From NCBI GenBank assembly GCA_001606155.1, contig LODT01000028.1, forward strand, positions 1,154,735 through 1,218,734: a stretch of 64,000 nucleotides of DNA, written 5' to 3'. A program made the translations under genes and the position numbers. Position 1 is the stretch's first letter. Each line of letters opens with the position of its first letter. Of this stretch, positions 43,462 through 55,332 are shown one piece after another. Below the pieces are notes generated by a model that saw only the letters and a program-made list of their open reading frames with translations, was not told the DNA's origin and ran no database searches. The stretch comes from Tieghemostelium lacteum. Its lineage: Eukaryota; Evosea; Eumycetozoa; Dictyosteliales; Raperosteliaceae.

Positions 43462-45331
43462 ATGTCATTGCAAATGATTTCAAGAGAAGTTTTAGATGCC
43501 ATCGATTTAATTTGGAATAATAAATTTGATGCTGCAGAATTGATTTTGATATCAAAATCCAACAAAATTCCTAGATATTGTCTTCACTATGCTGAATCTG
43601 CATTTTTAAGATCATTCATCACAGCTAATGAAAATGATACTGAAGCTGCAATGAAGAGACTAAAAGAAACCAGAGAATTAGCTGAAAATACAATAAAAAT
43701 CTTAGAGGCCAATAAAACACCTCCAAATTTTGAAACCATAACCACCAAAGAACAATTTAAAAATCATCTATTAGATTCAAAAATTGTATGTATATTTACC
43801 TTTTTATAAAAAATATAATCTTATTTAGATATTAATTTTTATATTAATTAAATAGGTATTAGCTGATGCATCCTATATGATTTCAGTACTTCAAATTACA
43901 AGAGATCATAAATTTAAAGGATGTTTAAATTTAAGAAAGAGTTGGAAAATATTTGAAGAGGCATTGAAACAGGTTAAAGATGATAAGAATATTCATTATG
44001 ATGAGGGTCTATTAGAGTGTTTACATTTCGGAGCTGGATTCTTTTTCTTTGCAATTTCCATTATTCCACAAAAGTTTTTAAAGATTGTTGAATTTGTTGG
44101 TTTTAAGGCTGATAGAGATCTTGGTTTAAACTATATTAAAGAATGTTCACAAAAGGGTGGTATAAGAGCACCATTTGCAACTATGGTTATACTATTCAAT
44201 AATCTATTGTTACCAAGAGGTCTATATAACCCCGTTCACCAACTAAAAGAGGCTGAGGAATTAATTGTAACCAATCTACAAAAGTATCCCAATGGATCAC
44301 TATTTCAAGTTATGGCATCACATTGTTACAGAAAACAATGTAAGATTGATTTGGGGTTGGAGTGCATGTTAAAAGCCATTTCCAACTGTCAACAACTAAG
44401 TCGTGCACCATTAATCTATAAATATGAATTGGCAAACTGTTATTGTATGCTATTGAATTGGGATGAAGCTATTAAGATCTTTGAGGAATTAGTTGCTGAG
44501 GAAAGTTTCCAAATTCGTGCTCTATGTGCATTACAATTGGCATCATGTTATGTGCAAGTTGGAAAGAAGAAAGAGGCTATGGAAATGTTTTCAAAGATTA
44601 AGATATACTCAAAGAAGGCTTCTAGTATAGACCCAATTATACAAAGACAGTCAATGAGATATCTCAATGGTAGCAGTGATTTCTCAGCTTTTGAGATTAT
44701 GTATATTCGTAGAGACTTGGCAAAGATGGAGAGAGGAATGGCTGAGAAATCATTAGCTTCTCTTGATGAAATTGCCTATAGACTATCAGTAGGTGAGAAA
44801 CTGAATTTGACAAATAGTTCATCTAATAGTGCTTCTAATCTATTCAAATCACTATTGAAGAAGAAAGATGAATCACAACATGAAAAGAATATGGAACAAT
44901 TGGTTAATGATAGATCAGCTTATCTTCTCATTAAAGGTTCTATTCTAAAGGGTATTGATAGAATTGATGAAGCACTTCATTGTCTAGATGAAATAGTACA
45001 AATGCAAAACCAAATCACAGAGAAATTCTATCTACCCTATTGCTACTATGAATTAAGTGAATGTTACTTCCAAAAGAAAAATTCAATCAAATCTTTGGAA
45101 TGCATTCACAAATGCAATAATTATTCAAATTATGATTGGGAGGATCCACTCAAAGTTAGAATTCGTGTAACTTTAGATCAACTAAAGAAAGATGGTGCTT
45201 CTGGTGCTGATCTAAATACTGATGATGACGATTGTCTAAATGCTAGTGGTGAAATGCAATCAGCATTATCTCACTCATCTTCAAATTCTGATCAAAGTCT
45301 TGTAGATAATATGGAAAATCTAACTGCCTAA
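43462..45331 (+). CDS. ttc39: Tetratricopeptide repeat protein 39 (TTC39/IML2 family)
   Basis: Two exons, 43462-43785 and 43856-45331, give 599 residues, the usual length for the family. TTC39 proteins are helical TPR proteins; yeast Iml2 is linked to clearing protein inclusions via lipid droplets, and animal TTC39 genes affect lipid traits. Evidence: the DUF3808 core with VLQITRDHKFKGCLNLRKSWKIFEE, HFGAGFFFFAISIIPQKFLKIVEFVGFKADRDLGL and PFATMVILFNNLLLPRG, followed by TPR helices (YKYELANCYCMLLNWDEAI). Near residue 425 is a low-complexity Ser/Asn/Lys insert, and the tail is acidic/Ser-rich. No membrane segment is certain, though the FFFFAISIIP stretch is hydrophobic. Confidence 0.92.
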
Positions 45332-45583
45332 ATATACAATCAATACACATTATATTTTTAACTGATACTAAAAAAAAAAATAAAAAATTCTTTTACACAA
45401 ATGCGGAATCTATCTTTAGATCTTATATCCACAGGTTCCGGAATGTTTTGAGTTTAAAAATTTCAATTCGCAAACTTATTACCATTGAACTGATCAACTT
45501 TTTTTTTTTTTTCTTATCACAAAAAAATTCTCGAGTTTATTTATGTAACATTCGGTCTAGTGTAATAATATATAATTAATGGG
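45332..45583. promoter_or_regulatory. Tandem spacer upstream of the kinase-SH2 gene
   Basis: 252 bp with A and T runs (45,370-45,381; 45,500-45,512). Presumed promoter. Confidence 0.4.
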
Positions 45584-48044
45584 ATGGAAAGTAACAATAT
45601 TGTTCAAGAAAGGTTAATGTTTTTTAAAAACTTAGAAAAAACCAATACCGCAAATACAAATGTCAAAACACCTCTGAAGACATATTCGTCTACTTCGTCA
45701 TTATCTTCAAATCCAAATACCCCACCATTGCTATCTCATACACCTTCATCATTTTCAGTACCAAATCTAAACTCCCCAACATCACAATTAAAAAACAGAA
45801 TTATACCATTTAATTTAAATGATGGAGCTAACAATGAAACTAAAAATAATGCAACAACAAATTTTATTACACCAAATAAGCAAAATGGTCATACTATAAA
45901 TTCACACAATAATACACCTTCTAGAATCCATAACTCAACGTCACCATCACCAATAAAATCAACACCAATTGTACATAAATTCACACAAAACCTACTGAAC
46001 ATCCAAAATAATAATAATAACAACAACAATAGTAATATTACACCTATTAAACATACAGTTAATAAATTATCTGCTGATATTTTATCAAAATTTGACTCAC
46101 CAATGAAACCAAAAATAGTGAAAACTGAGAATTGCCCTGATAGTTCAAAACAAACAATACCACTCCACAATTTTACTTCATGCGCACCCAAAACAATCAC
46201 TACAACAACTTCATCACCTATACAGATACCCAACCAAGAAACAATTTCATCACCACTGATGAGTGATCAAATTGAGAGCCCAATACCATCTAATATTAGT
46301 ACACCAACAACTATTTCACAAAAACCAATATCAAGCATTTTACCATTATTACCTATAGTAGTAATTACCAATAATACAGAGACTGTTTCTAGTTCACTAC
46401 CACAAATTACTATCAGCAGTACTTCTGACCATCAAAAGCTAAAACAATCAAACAACAATGATATTCATAATAATTTAACAAAATCAAACCAGGATATTTT
46501 TAATGAAATTGATTTAATTATCGGAAATATGAATAATTTATTTACACCACCAACACCAACAACACTAACACCAACAATATTTGAAGAAATGCAAAGTGAG
46601 AATGAAGTTGAAGTTTTGGATGAGGAAGTACAAGAACCAATTTCTTTAAATCGGGCTCAAGTTATTAACCTCAATAGAGTAAAAAAACAACAAACTATAC
46701 AACCAAAGCCTCAACAAATACAACAACAATTTCTCCAATCTATCGGTGTGCCACCACAAGGCGACAGTAATATAAACGAACTTCTTCAAGTTAATGATTC
46801 TAATAATAATAACAATAATAATATTAGTAATAATAATAATATTATTATAGATCAGGTAAATAATGATACGACTATAAAAGAAACTCAACTGAACATTATG
46901 GAGCAATTACAGAATATTGCTCAAAATCAAGCAAATGAAAAAGATAGTACATTATTGGAGAATAATTCCCAACAACATCAATCATTCATTATCAAACCAG
47001 TAATAGAAAATCCTGCATTAACAGTAGAGAATTTACCTTCTCCAACTTTTTATCTTCACCAATTACAGTCAATGTTGCAAACTGATATTATTACCACAAC
47101 ATATGTACCTGTAACATCTGATACTTTACACCCTATAAAACCAGAAGATCACACTACACCACTACCTATACCACTATCAGAAATGTCTTCAAATGCAATT
47201 TACCAAAATGATTCTAATATTACACAAACACCTATTCAACTTGAGCAGCAACAACAACAACCCATTGAACCAATTTTACCACCAAATTCAACAGAATTAA
47301 AGAGTGAAATGGTTGTATCAATTCGTACTAGTACTAGTAACATTCAAACATCTATAGTAACAATGCAACATCCTAAAAAAGTTGCGTTTGATAAGGTTCA
47401 AATTTTTGAAAGTACTGAATCCTTAACTAAACCCAAAAGACCAACATCAATACATTTAATTCCACCACTTCAACAATCTATTGATTCACCAGCACCACCA
47501 CCAACCTATAATAATCCAAGACCACAATCAGTTGATTCACTACAAACACTCTATGAACAACAACTACAACAACAATTACTACAACAACAAAAGGCATTAA
47601 GTTTAGGTAATTTGGTATCACAACCAAGCATCAACCCAACTATTACAGAGCTACAAAAATTTACAAATAATATGGAAAAGAAATTTTTACCAATTGTTCA
47701 TCCAAGTTCTAATGCAATTATGAACAATGTAAATTCTAATCAACCCTCTAACCCTGAAATGCTCAACGTGTTATCTTCATACCTCACAACAACCACCACA
47801 ACCACAAGTGGAACCCTATTTAACTATAATAATAATAATAATATTAATAATAATAATAACACAACTACAACTACAACGACCACTACAACTAATAATAATA
47901 ATATTAATAATAATTTTAATAATAATAACTCAAGTGCAATTAGTAATCAACAGTATAGTTCTATTAGAAATGATAGTAGCGATAGACAACTAGAAAATCA
48001 AAGTACAACCTTTTATAAATAATAATAATAATAATATTAATAAT

Positions 48045-48089
<45 letters not shown>

Positions 48090-49871
48090 CAAATTCAATT
48101 TGAAACTACATTTATGCAAGATTGCAATACAGTTAATATGAAAAATCATCAAAATGCAAATAATTTCTACAATTTTATTGAATCTAATTACAAAAATAAT
48201 AATAATAACTATAACTCTTTTAATAATAACAGCTATAATAACTCTATTAGTGGTGGTAGTAGTAGTGTCAGTAGTAGTAAAGCTATTAATCATCAAAACT
48301 TTAATACTGGTAATAGAATTAAAATTTTAAATCAGTCATCAGGTCATAGACACTCAGTAGATTATGGAAGTGTAAGAGGAATGAAAAAAGCATTACAATT
48401 AGTTACCACTGAACTATCTAAACCTGGTTACTCATTATCTGATTTAAAGAATCTAGTTGAACTTCAACATAATAGTAAAACTGGTTGTAGAGTTTTGAAA
48501 TGTGACTATTTGAAAACCCCATTTGTACTAAAAATTTCATTGACCTCCACTGTTGAATTTGAAAATGAAATTAAATTTTTGGAAAAATACCGACACCCAA
48601 ATATCATCAATCTATGCCAAGTCTACAGAAATGAAAAGTTCCAATACAAAGGTTTATTGTATACACAAGCCTATCTAATAGAGTACAGTCCTGGTGAGAC
48701 ACTTAGAAGAAATATATCATCACTTAATATCATGGATAAACTTTCCAATTGTGTTGAAATTGCTGGTCTAATTGAATTTCTTCATAGATTGGAAATTGCG
48801 CATAATGATATTAAACTAGAGAATATTGTGGTAAATAATGGTAGCTTGAAATTAATTGATCCAGCACTGTCACAGTATATCTACGATACACCAGTGAATT
48901 TTACAGCGGGCTATGCTGATCCTAGTAAACCTAAAGGATATCAACATGATATTCACGCATTTGGTGTTACATTATGGGAGATGATTACAGAATTGGCTTT
49001 TAAAGATATGCGAGGAATTTTTCCAAATTTTAATCAGAATATTCTATTAAAAGTACCAGAACTCAGATGTAACTGCCCTGATGAGATTCATGTTACATCC
49101 AATGCAAGAATATGTCAATCTATTGTAGATAAATTAGTGGTAATCATCTCAAAATGTACTGCCCCAAAAACTGAATACAAAATTACAGAGATTTTATTGG
49201 ATCTTTCAATGTTGACCAGTTCACTCATTCACTCTAATACTCAAGCCAATGATCACTCAAGTGAATTTTGGAAATTAAATTTTGGGTGTGCAGTACATGT
49301 TCCAAAAATACACTTTTTTGATTGCTTCTATCCATTTGTATTAGCAAATTTAGAAGACAATTCAACAGATGAAACACCAATGGACAAAAATATTAAAAAG
49401 AAAATTGAATTACTTTTTAATAGTGTTCCTTTTGTCTATGATTCCAAGAGAACACATGTATCTATACTGGCATTCAATCTCTTTCAACAGACATTCCAAA
49501 ACTTTAAAAATAGAGCACTATTTGAAAGTTTCCTAAAGGATTTATTCGCCCTTAAAGGTTTCTGGGGATTCTCCATCCCAGATTCATTTAATCAATCCAC
49601 TGAATACTTTGTCAGATTATGTATATCAACACCATGTGATTTGGTCATTGGTAGACACAAAAACCACCTAATTCACAAAACCCAAATCAGATACCAATAT
49701 AAAAGTGCCACTGAAGTCTATCTGTCCTGGCAAAAAAATCAAATGAATAGATTTGATTCTCTAGAAAAAGGTATTAAAAGAGCTGTTGCTAAAAAAGTTT
49801 CTACGCGTCTAGTTCCCTGTAAAAATAGTCTCGGAGAGAAACAATTTCCAATTACCAATCCTTACTTGTAA
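45584..49871 (+). CDS. Long low-complexity protein with divergent kinase-like and SH2-like domains (SHK-related)
   Basis: Read as two exons, 45584-48002 and 48133-49871 (intron GTACAA...TACAG, in phase; an alternative acceptor lies at 48120), this gives 1385 residues. The first 800 residues are Ser/Thr/Pro/Asn/Gln-rich with no domain. The rest holds a kinase fold: PFVLKIS (lysine of strand 3), HPNIINLCQVY, AHNDIKLENIVV where HRD is HND, LIDPALSQ where DFG is DPA, and DIHAFGVTLWEM. The glycine loop is not recognisable. After it comes FWKLNFGCAVHVPKIHFFDCF, then an SH2-like segment GFWGFSIPDSF and YFVRLCIST (family FLVR, with the Arg kept). This order matches Dictyostelium SHK proteins. The changed HRD/DFG suggest low or no catalysis. 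Confidence 0.7.
48018..48091 (+). repeat. (AAT/TAA)n microsatellite in presumed intron
   Basis: About 24 near-perfect AAT units with two ATT interruptions. It would read as poly-Asn in one frame and as stops in the frame of the upstream exon, so its position decides the gene model. Confidence 0.9.
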
Positions 49872-49978
49872 ATAAATGACTTGATTTGTATATATATTTA
49901 TAATCATATATTTTATCATCACATCTATTTGTTTTTTTTTTACTATAATCTATATATATTCTTATTTTAATTTAATAT

Positions 49979-50509
49979 TTATTGAGGTGATGATGGCTGA
50001 GTTTGTTGTAGTTGTTGATCGTTTGCAATTGCTAATTGTTGTTTATGAAATTCAGCTAATCCTCTTTGAATAATATTAATTGTGCTTTATGTTGTAGTGC
50101 CATTTTCATTGTATTTTTTAAATCTGAACCTAATTCTGAAGATAAATTCTTGTGACTTGTTTTCATTATATAATTATCAAAGTTACCAGCTTTATCTATA
50201 CATCTAATGGTGTGGCATGTAACTTTAACTCTAAGATCTGTATCCAATATATCACTGTGATATGTTTTACTCTGAACATTTGGTTTCCAATTTCTTCTAG
50301 ATCTGTTGTTATTATTAATCAGTGTTGAATATTAGAATTTGATTTGTGATCTTGTGGCTATTTGTTTGTTTGTTAAATTTAATGTACTTTTTATTTGAAA
50401 AACATATTGTATTTCCGAAAATTATTTGTTTACCACCATATAAACCTCTCTGTCCTCTATTCATTACACCACGGGTGAATTGTGTCAAAATATTACTTAA
50501 TTGAGACAT
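49979..50509 (-). CDS. mrpl28: Mitochondrial large ribosomal subunit protein bL28m
   Basis: Exons 50509-50388 and 50302-50056 give 122 residues. It is a bL28 protein of the mitochondrial large subunit: RGLYGGKQIIFGNTICFSNKK, SRRNWKPNVQSK, RVKVTCHTIRCIDKAGNFDNYIMKT. These match bacterial and plant-type L28 (RGL-x-GG-K, R-R-x-W-x-PN-x-Q). The frame stops at 50056. However, the next 35 codons in a neighbouring frame read INIIQRGLAEFHKQQLAIAN and end at 49,979, and this looks like coding sequence. A one-base gain near 50,085 would join them, so the true C-terminus may be longer or the consensus may have an error. It is head-to-head with NOA1, 78 bp apart; both serve mitochondrial ribosomes. Confidence 0.88.
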
Positions 50510-50587
50510 TATTCTGAGTGTAAGTTTAAAATTCTATTTCTGCAAAATGATTGAAAAAAAAAAAAAAAAAAAAACGAAGATTGCAAT
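50510..50587. promoter_or_regulatory. Compact bidirectional promoter (78 bp)
   Basis: Separates bL28m (reverse) from NOA1 (forward) and contains an A20 run at about 50,554-50,573. Both genes serve mitochondrial translation, which fits co-expression. Confidence 0.55.
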
Positions 50588-52327
50588 ATGTTACGTCGAT
50601 GTCTCACATTAAATATTCAATCAACTATAAAATTAAATAACAATATAAATATTTTTCCAAAATGCTATCAAATTAATAGTATTTGTACAAAGACACCTAT
50701 ATTCTCAGAAACTAATACAGATAAAGTTATTAAAATCTCAAGTAAAGAAAAGAATATATTAAATAAAAAGAATAGAACAACAATAAATAATAAATATAAT
50801 AGTGGTGATAAATTACAAGATGAATTAAAATTAGCATTAGATTTAGATAAATTAAAATTACCTAGGTGTACTGGTTGTGGTTGTACTTTACAATTCACGT
50901 CACCAAATGAATTAGGATATATACCAAAATCTATTGCAGTGAAGCATCTAAATTCAAAAGATACAACCAATAAACCAAATAATAAAAATAATAGTATTGC
51001 TAATAATAATAATAAAGAAGTAGAGGAAGAAGAAGATGATAATGAAATTAACCTAAGTAAAGGAAAAGAATATTTTGAAAGGTTTCATGTAATTAAAAAG
51101 AAATTAATAGAAAATCATGTTTGTCAGAGATGTCATCTTTTAAAGAATTATGGTAAAATAACACCAGTAAAGATACCCATAGAATCATTTAGAGATAAGT
51201 TATCCGAACTGAAAAACTTTAATTGTGTTATCGTTAAAGTTATAGATCTAATGGACTTTAATGGTTCATTTGTGCATGATTTTAGAAGTATGATTGGTAA
51301 TAATCCTGTCATTTTGGTAGGAAATAAGCTTGATATTCTACCTGATGATATTCATCATGATCGTATTGAAAATTGGTTAAGAAAAGAAGCAAAAGACAGA
51401 GGTTTACAAGTTAGTCATGTTAAGTTGTTATCCTCCATCAATAGGGATGGTATAAAACAATTTATTGTCGAGTTGGAGAATTTACGTCGTGGTAGAGATG
51501 TTTTTATAGTTGGTTGTTCAAATGTTGGTAAAAGTACATTTGTTAATACTCTCATAAATGAGTATAACAATAAAATTGAATTTAAAGAGAATACACAAAA
51601 TTCCAACGAAGAGGTACAAGAAGAAAAATTCTACACTCTAAAGGAAATTAAAGAGATGGAAAGAGAAAAAGAGAAAAATCAAATAATGACTAGAGCTACA
51701 ACCTCAGTTTTCCCTGGAACTACTTTGAATTTAGTTTCCATTCCAATATGGGAGAATTCTAAATTATTTGATACACCTGGTGTTGATAATCCATATCAGA
51801 TTGTAAAACTACTGAATATGGAAGAATTAAAAATGGTAATTCCAAGTAAGAGAATTAAACCATCTCTTGTTCATATGATATCCAATAAGACTATATTTTT
51901 AGGTGGACTTGTACGTATTGATTATGAAGGTTCATTAGCTGCTTTTCATGTATATACATCATCACTTTTGCCAATACACATTTCCAATACTGCCAAATCA
52001 GATGAACTCTATCAAAGACAAGTAGGTAAACTTTTTAGTCCACCTATACTCCATAGTGCCTCTGATAACATTCAAGAGGACCCAAGATTCAACAAATTCG
52101 ATTTGACCGAAAACGTAAGAGAATTTAATATCACTCCGGAAAATATTGATTTTATACACACCTATGTCGATGTGGTAATATCAGGACTTGGTTGGATAAG
52201 TATAAAATCTCTATCCAAAAACAAATATTCACCAACAAAAATTAAAGTTTATACTCCAAAGAATATTGATGTAACACTTAGAAATCCATTAATTCCACTT
52301 ACCACCAACGTTACAATACTAAAATAA
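50588..52327 (+). CDS. noa1: NOA1/YqeH-type circularly permuted GTPase, mitochondrial
   Basis: A single-exon gene of 579 residues. YqeH/NOA1 GTPases assist assembly of the small ribosomal subunit, here in mitochondria. The first 40 residues are basic and Ser/Asn-rich like a presequence. A treble-clef zinc finger (CTGCGCTLQF and later CQRCHLLKNYG) is split by an Asn/Glu-rich insert. The GTPase motifs are in permuted order: NKLD (VGNKLDILP, G4) and the SSINRDG region (G5) come before the P-loop GCSNVGKST (G1) and DTPGVDNP (G3). The Thr of FPGTTLN is G2. The C-terminal domain (GLGWISIK) is as in the family. The order confirms circular permutation. Confidence 0.95.
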   Translation: MLRRCLTLNIQSTIKLNNNINIFPKCYQINSICTKTPIFSETNTDKVIKISSKEKNILNKKNRTTINNKYNSGDKLQDELKLALDLDKLKLPRCTGCGCTLQFTSPNELGYIPKSIAVKHLNSKDTTNKPNNKNNSIANNNNKEVEEEEDDNEINLSKGKEYFERFHVIKKKLIENHVCQRCHLLKNYGKITPVKIPIESFRDKLSELKNFNCVIVKVIDLMDFNGSFVHDFRSMIGNNPVILVGNKLDILPDDIHHDRIENWLRKEAKDRGLQVSHVKLLSSINRDGIKQFIVELENLRRGRDVFIVGCSNVGKSTFVNTLINEYNNKIEFKENTQNSNEEVQEEKFYTLKEIKEMEREKEKNQIMTRATTSVFPGTTLNLVSIPIWENSKLFDTPGVDNPYQIVKLLNMEELKMVIPSKRIKPSLVHMISNKTIFLGGLVRIDYEGSLAAFHVYTSSLLPIHISNTAKSDELYQRQVGKLFSPPILHSASDNIQEDPRFNKFDLTENVREFNITPENIDFIHTYVDVVISGLGWISIKSLSKNKYSPTKIKVYTPKNIDVTLRNPLIPLTTNVTILK

Positions 52328-52410
52328 ATTAATTAAATATTATAGTCAATGTTAAAGTAATGTAAATTGTTTATTATTTTTATAAAATGTAGTTGATGAT
52401 AACCTTTAAT

Positions 52411-53187
52411 CTATTTAGTATCGAATAACATTGAGTTTGGATGTTCCATATAATTTTTAAGAAGATTTGAAAAGTTTGCAATGGTAGCACCATCAATAAT
52501 ACGATGATCACCAGACCATGAAATATGAGTAATGTGTACTGGATGAACCTGACCGTTTTTATCATATCTTGGTAATTTTTGAATCTTACCAATGGCACCA
52601 ATACAAACTTCTGGTAAGACAATAACTGGACTTGTGTAAGTTCCACCGATGGTACCAATGTTAGATAGAGTAAATGTACCACCAGTGAGATCGTGTGGTC
52701 CTAATTGACCTGCCAATGCCAATTTTTGTAATCTATTGAGTTCTTGTGCAATCTCAAAAATGGATTTTGATTCTACATTTTTGACATTGGGTACAATGAG
52801 ACCTTGTGGTGTATCCATAGCTACACCAATATTGTGATAGTTTTTATAGATAATCTCAGTTTCAGATGGTGACAATGAACTGTTTAGTACTGGATATTTG
52901 AGTAATGCCAATGATGCTGCTTTAAGGATAAATGGTAAATAACTCAATTTAACACCTCTAGATTCGGCAAGTGGTTTCAATTGAGCTCTTAATTCCATTA
53001 GACCATCCATAATATATTCTTCTGCGTATCCAAAATGTGGAATTGATGCTGCTGCTGTCATTGTCTTTACCATAATCTTACGAATTCCTGTTATTGGAAC
53101 TCTTTGTTCTCTTTGTTTATTATCAATTATAACTGGTGCTTGTGTTTGTAGTACTGGTGCTGAATGAGTAGTAGCTACTTTAAATAC

Positions 53188-53218
<31 letters not shown>

Positions 53219-53987
53219 CCACCTGCTAAATAATTTAAAACATCTTCCTTTAGAACACGACCTTCTTTACCGCTGCCAGAGATGGTCTTTAAATTTAAAT
53301 TATTAATTTTTGCCATATGTCTAACTGATGGTGTAGCCAATACATGGTGATTATCGTGATGGTATTGTTGTTGTTGTTGTTGTGGTTGATGAGTAGTGTG
53401 TTGTTGTTTTGGCTGTTCGTGTTTTGGTTGTTCAGTTGATACAATATCAGCAGAACCCTCTTGTAAAATATCGACTAATGGTGAACCAACTTTTGCCATA
53501 TCACCAATTTTGTGGTATAGTTTAGTAATAACACCATCATATCTACTTGTAATCTGTTTATAAGGTACTTAGTATTCATGCTAATATAGTAAAATTATAT
53601 ATTTATAAATACCTCAACAGTAGCTTTATCAGATTGCACATCACATAATCTATCAAATTCTTTTACAGTATCACCTTCTTTAAGATACCATTTCAAAACT
53701 TCACATTCAGCAATACCTTCACCAACATCAGCTAAATTGAATTGAATTGGTTTTTTGGTTGAATAGAATCTAAAATTACTATATATATTATTGTTGTTGT
53801 TGTTGATTAAATTTTCTACAATTACGTTGTTACTCTTTTGAACAACAATGTTACTATTACTATTGTTTTTTGTGGAAATGTTCAATTTTTGAGTACTGGA
53901 AGAGACAACAATAGAGCTAGTAGAATATCTCTTTATAGAATTCGAAATAATTCTCTGTGATTTTGATATTAAATTTCTAGATAGCAT
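52411..53987 (-). CDS. bkdC: Branched-chain 2-oxoacid dehydrogenase E2 (dihydrolipoyl transacylase), mitochondrial
   Basis: Two exons, 53987-53613 and 53553-52411, give 505 residues. E2 is the core of the complex that breaks down Leu, Ile and Val. Residues 1-75 form the presequence plus an Asn-rich insert. Then come the lipoyl domain ([20 protein letters not shown]; the lipoyl Lys in QSDKATVEI, crossing the intron), the E3-binding domain ([14 protein letters not shown]...[12 protein letters not shown]), a polyglutamine linker, and the catalytic domain ending [17 protein letters not shown] with the His-x-x-x-Asp-Gly active site. [19 protein letters not shown] is typical of the branched-chain E2 rather than pyruvate or 2-oxoglutarate E2. 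I started at the first ATG; the upstream TTG codon is not a start. Confidence 0.96.
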
Positions 53988-54815
53988 TATTAATAATGTT
54001 GATTTTCCCAAACACTGAAATTTCAAAAAAAAAAATAAAAATAATTATAATTGATGTTTATTTTCAATTGTCTTTGTTAATAATAAATTTCTAACATAAA
54101 TATTATTCATTAAAGAAAAACAAAAATATCTCTTATAAGATCTTATCTTTGGTGTAAGACTGTGGTGTAGAAAAAAAAATATAAAATATCAAAAAAATCA
54201 ACCATCAAATTGTATAGATGATATTTCTCAAATATATGGAATAGTTATACTTAAAACTATATTCTAAAATTATAAAATTAAGTTTTTCTTGTATAAGAAA
54301 CTTATAAGTTTTGTAAAAATTTTGTAATTATTCGTTTGTAAAAAAATCGAAAATGTGTTATGTTTTTTTTTTTTTTTTTTTTTTTTTTTCTTTCCTTTTA
54401 GTTTTTTTTATATTATCAACCTCAAAGTATTTATCATTCTTTCATTAATTTCTAAAAAGAAGATCTAGGGTCCCTTCAATACAATTTATTTCTCTACCAA
54501 AAAGCAATTTAGTTGGATAAATTAAAATTACCTTAAGAAAGTGATATTTGGATACCCAACCCACTTTTTTTTTTTAAAATCTTCAATAAAAGCAGTTTCA
54601 TAGCAATACAACAAAAACAGCATACAGACTATTATGATGACTATATAACACAATATTTTCATTCAGATTTAACAATAGTAATAATAGAAATAGAAGAAAC
54701 AATTATAAAGTTAGAGAATATATATAAATTGTGATTGAATGGGATTGATAGATCTTTTTATATATGATGATAATAATAATAAGCTTATACTAATTTGAAT
54801 CAAATGTAATATTAG
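53988..54815. promoter_or_regulatory. Long divergent intergenic region (828 bp)
   Basis: Between BCKDH E2 (reverse) and NAC-beta (forward). It contains a 27-base T run (54,363-54,389) and other A/T runs. A start-stop word ATGTAA at 54,804-54,809 lies just before the NAC-beta ATG. A strong promoter is expected for NAC-beta. No gene seen. Confidence 0.45.
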
Positions 54816-55235
54816 ATGGAACTCAATATCGAAAAATTGAATAAATTAGCCGAACAAAACAGAACTGGTGGTAAAGGTTCCGTTCGTCGTAAGAAGAAGG
54901 TTGTCCATCACAACACTGGTGTTGATGACAAAAAACTCCAAACTAAATTAAAAGCCCTCGGAGTCAGATCAATCCCAGGTATCGAAACTGTCAATCTTTT
55001 CAAAGCTGATGGTTCCATCATCCACTTTGTTAATCCAAAAGTCCAAGCTGCTTCTAAAACTTTTGTAGTTTCAGGTCACAATGAAGTCAAATCCATGAAA
55101 GATTTACTCCCAGATATCATCAATCACATTGGTCAAGACCAAATCAAAAAACTAGCTGAATCATTATCTGCTGGTATTGGTAAAAACACCACTACTGATG
55201 ACATCCCTGATTTAGTAGAAAACTTTGACCAATAA
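54816..55235 (+). CDS. btf3: Nascent polypeptide-associated complex beta subunit (NAC-beta/BTF3)
   Basis: A single-exon gene of 139 residues. NAC binds at the ribosomal tunnel exit and controls access of SRP to nascent chains. Evidence: the N-terminal ribosome-binding motif [11 protein letters not shown], the NAC domain ([31 protein letters not shown]) and an acidic end. Codons here are clearly richer in C-ending forms than in neighbours, as expected of a highly expressed gene. A minimal upstream ORF (ATG-TAA) lies 6 bp before the start, which may matter for translation control if the transcript starts upstream. Confidence 0.97.
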   Translation: MELNIEKLNKLAEQNRTGGKGSVRRKKKVVHHNTGVDDKKLQTKLKALGVRSIPGIETVNLFKADGSIIHFVNPKVQAASKTFVVSGHNEVKSMKDLLPDIINHIGQDQIKKLAESLSAGIGKNTTTDDIPDLVENFDQ

Positions 55236-55332
55236 ACAACAAAAAAAAACCCTTTAAAAATATAACTTATATATATAATAGCAAAAACCTCACCCCATTC
55301 CCCTTTTAAATCTAAACAAATACTATTTGTAT

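Noticed and set aside
47964-48296. Ile-rich reverse ORF resembling a multi-pass membrane protein
   Set aside because: Complement of the AAT microsatellite and poly-Asn coding sequence.
54804-54809. ATG-TAA minimal upstream ORF before NAC-beta as a control element
   Set aside because: It may lie in the leader but the transcription start is unknown and such words are frequent in AT-rich DNA; kept only as a note in the gene entry.
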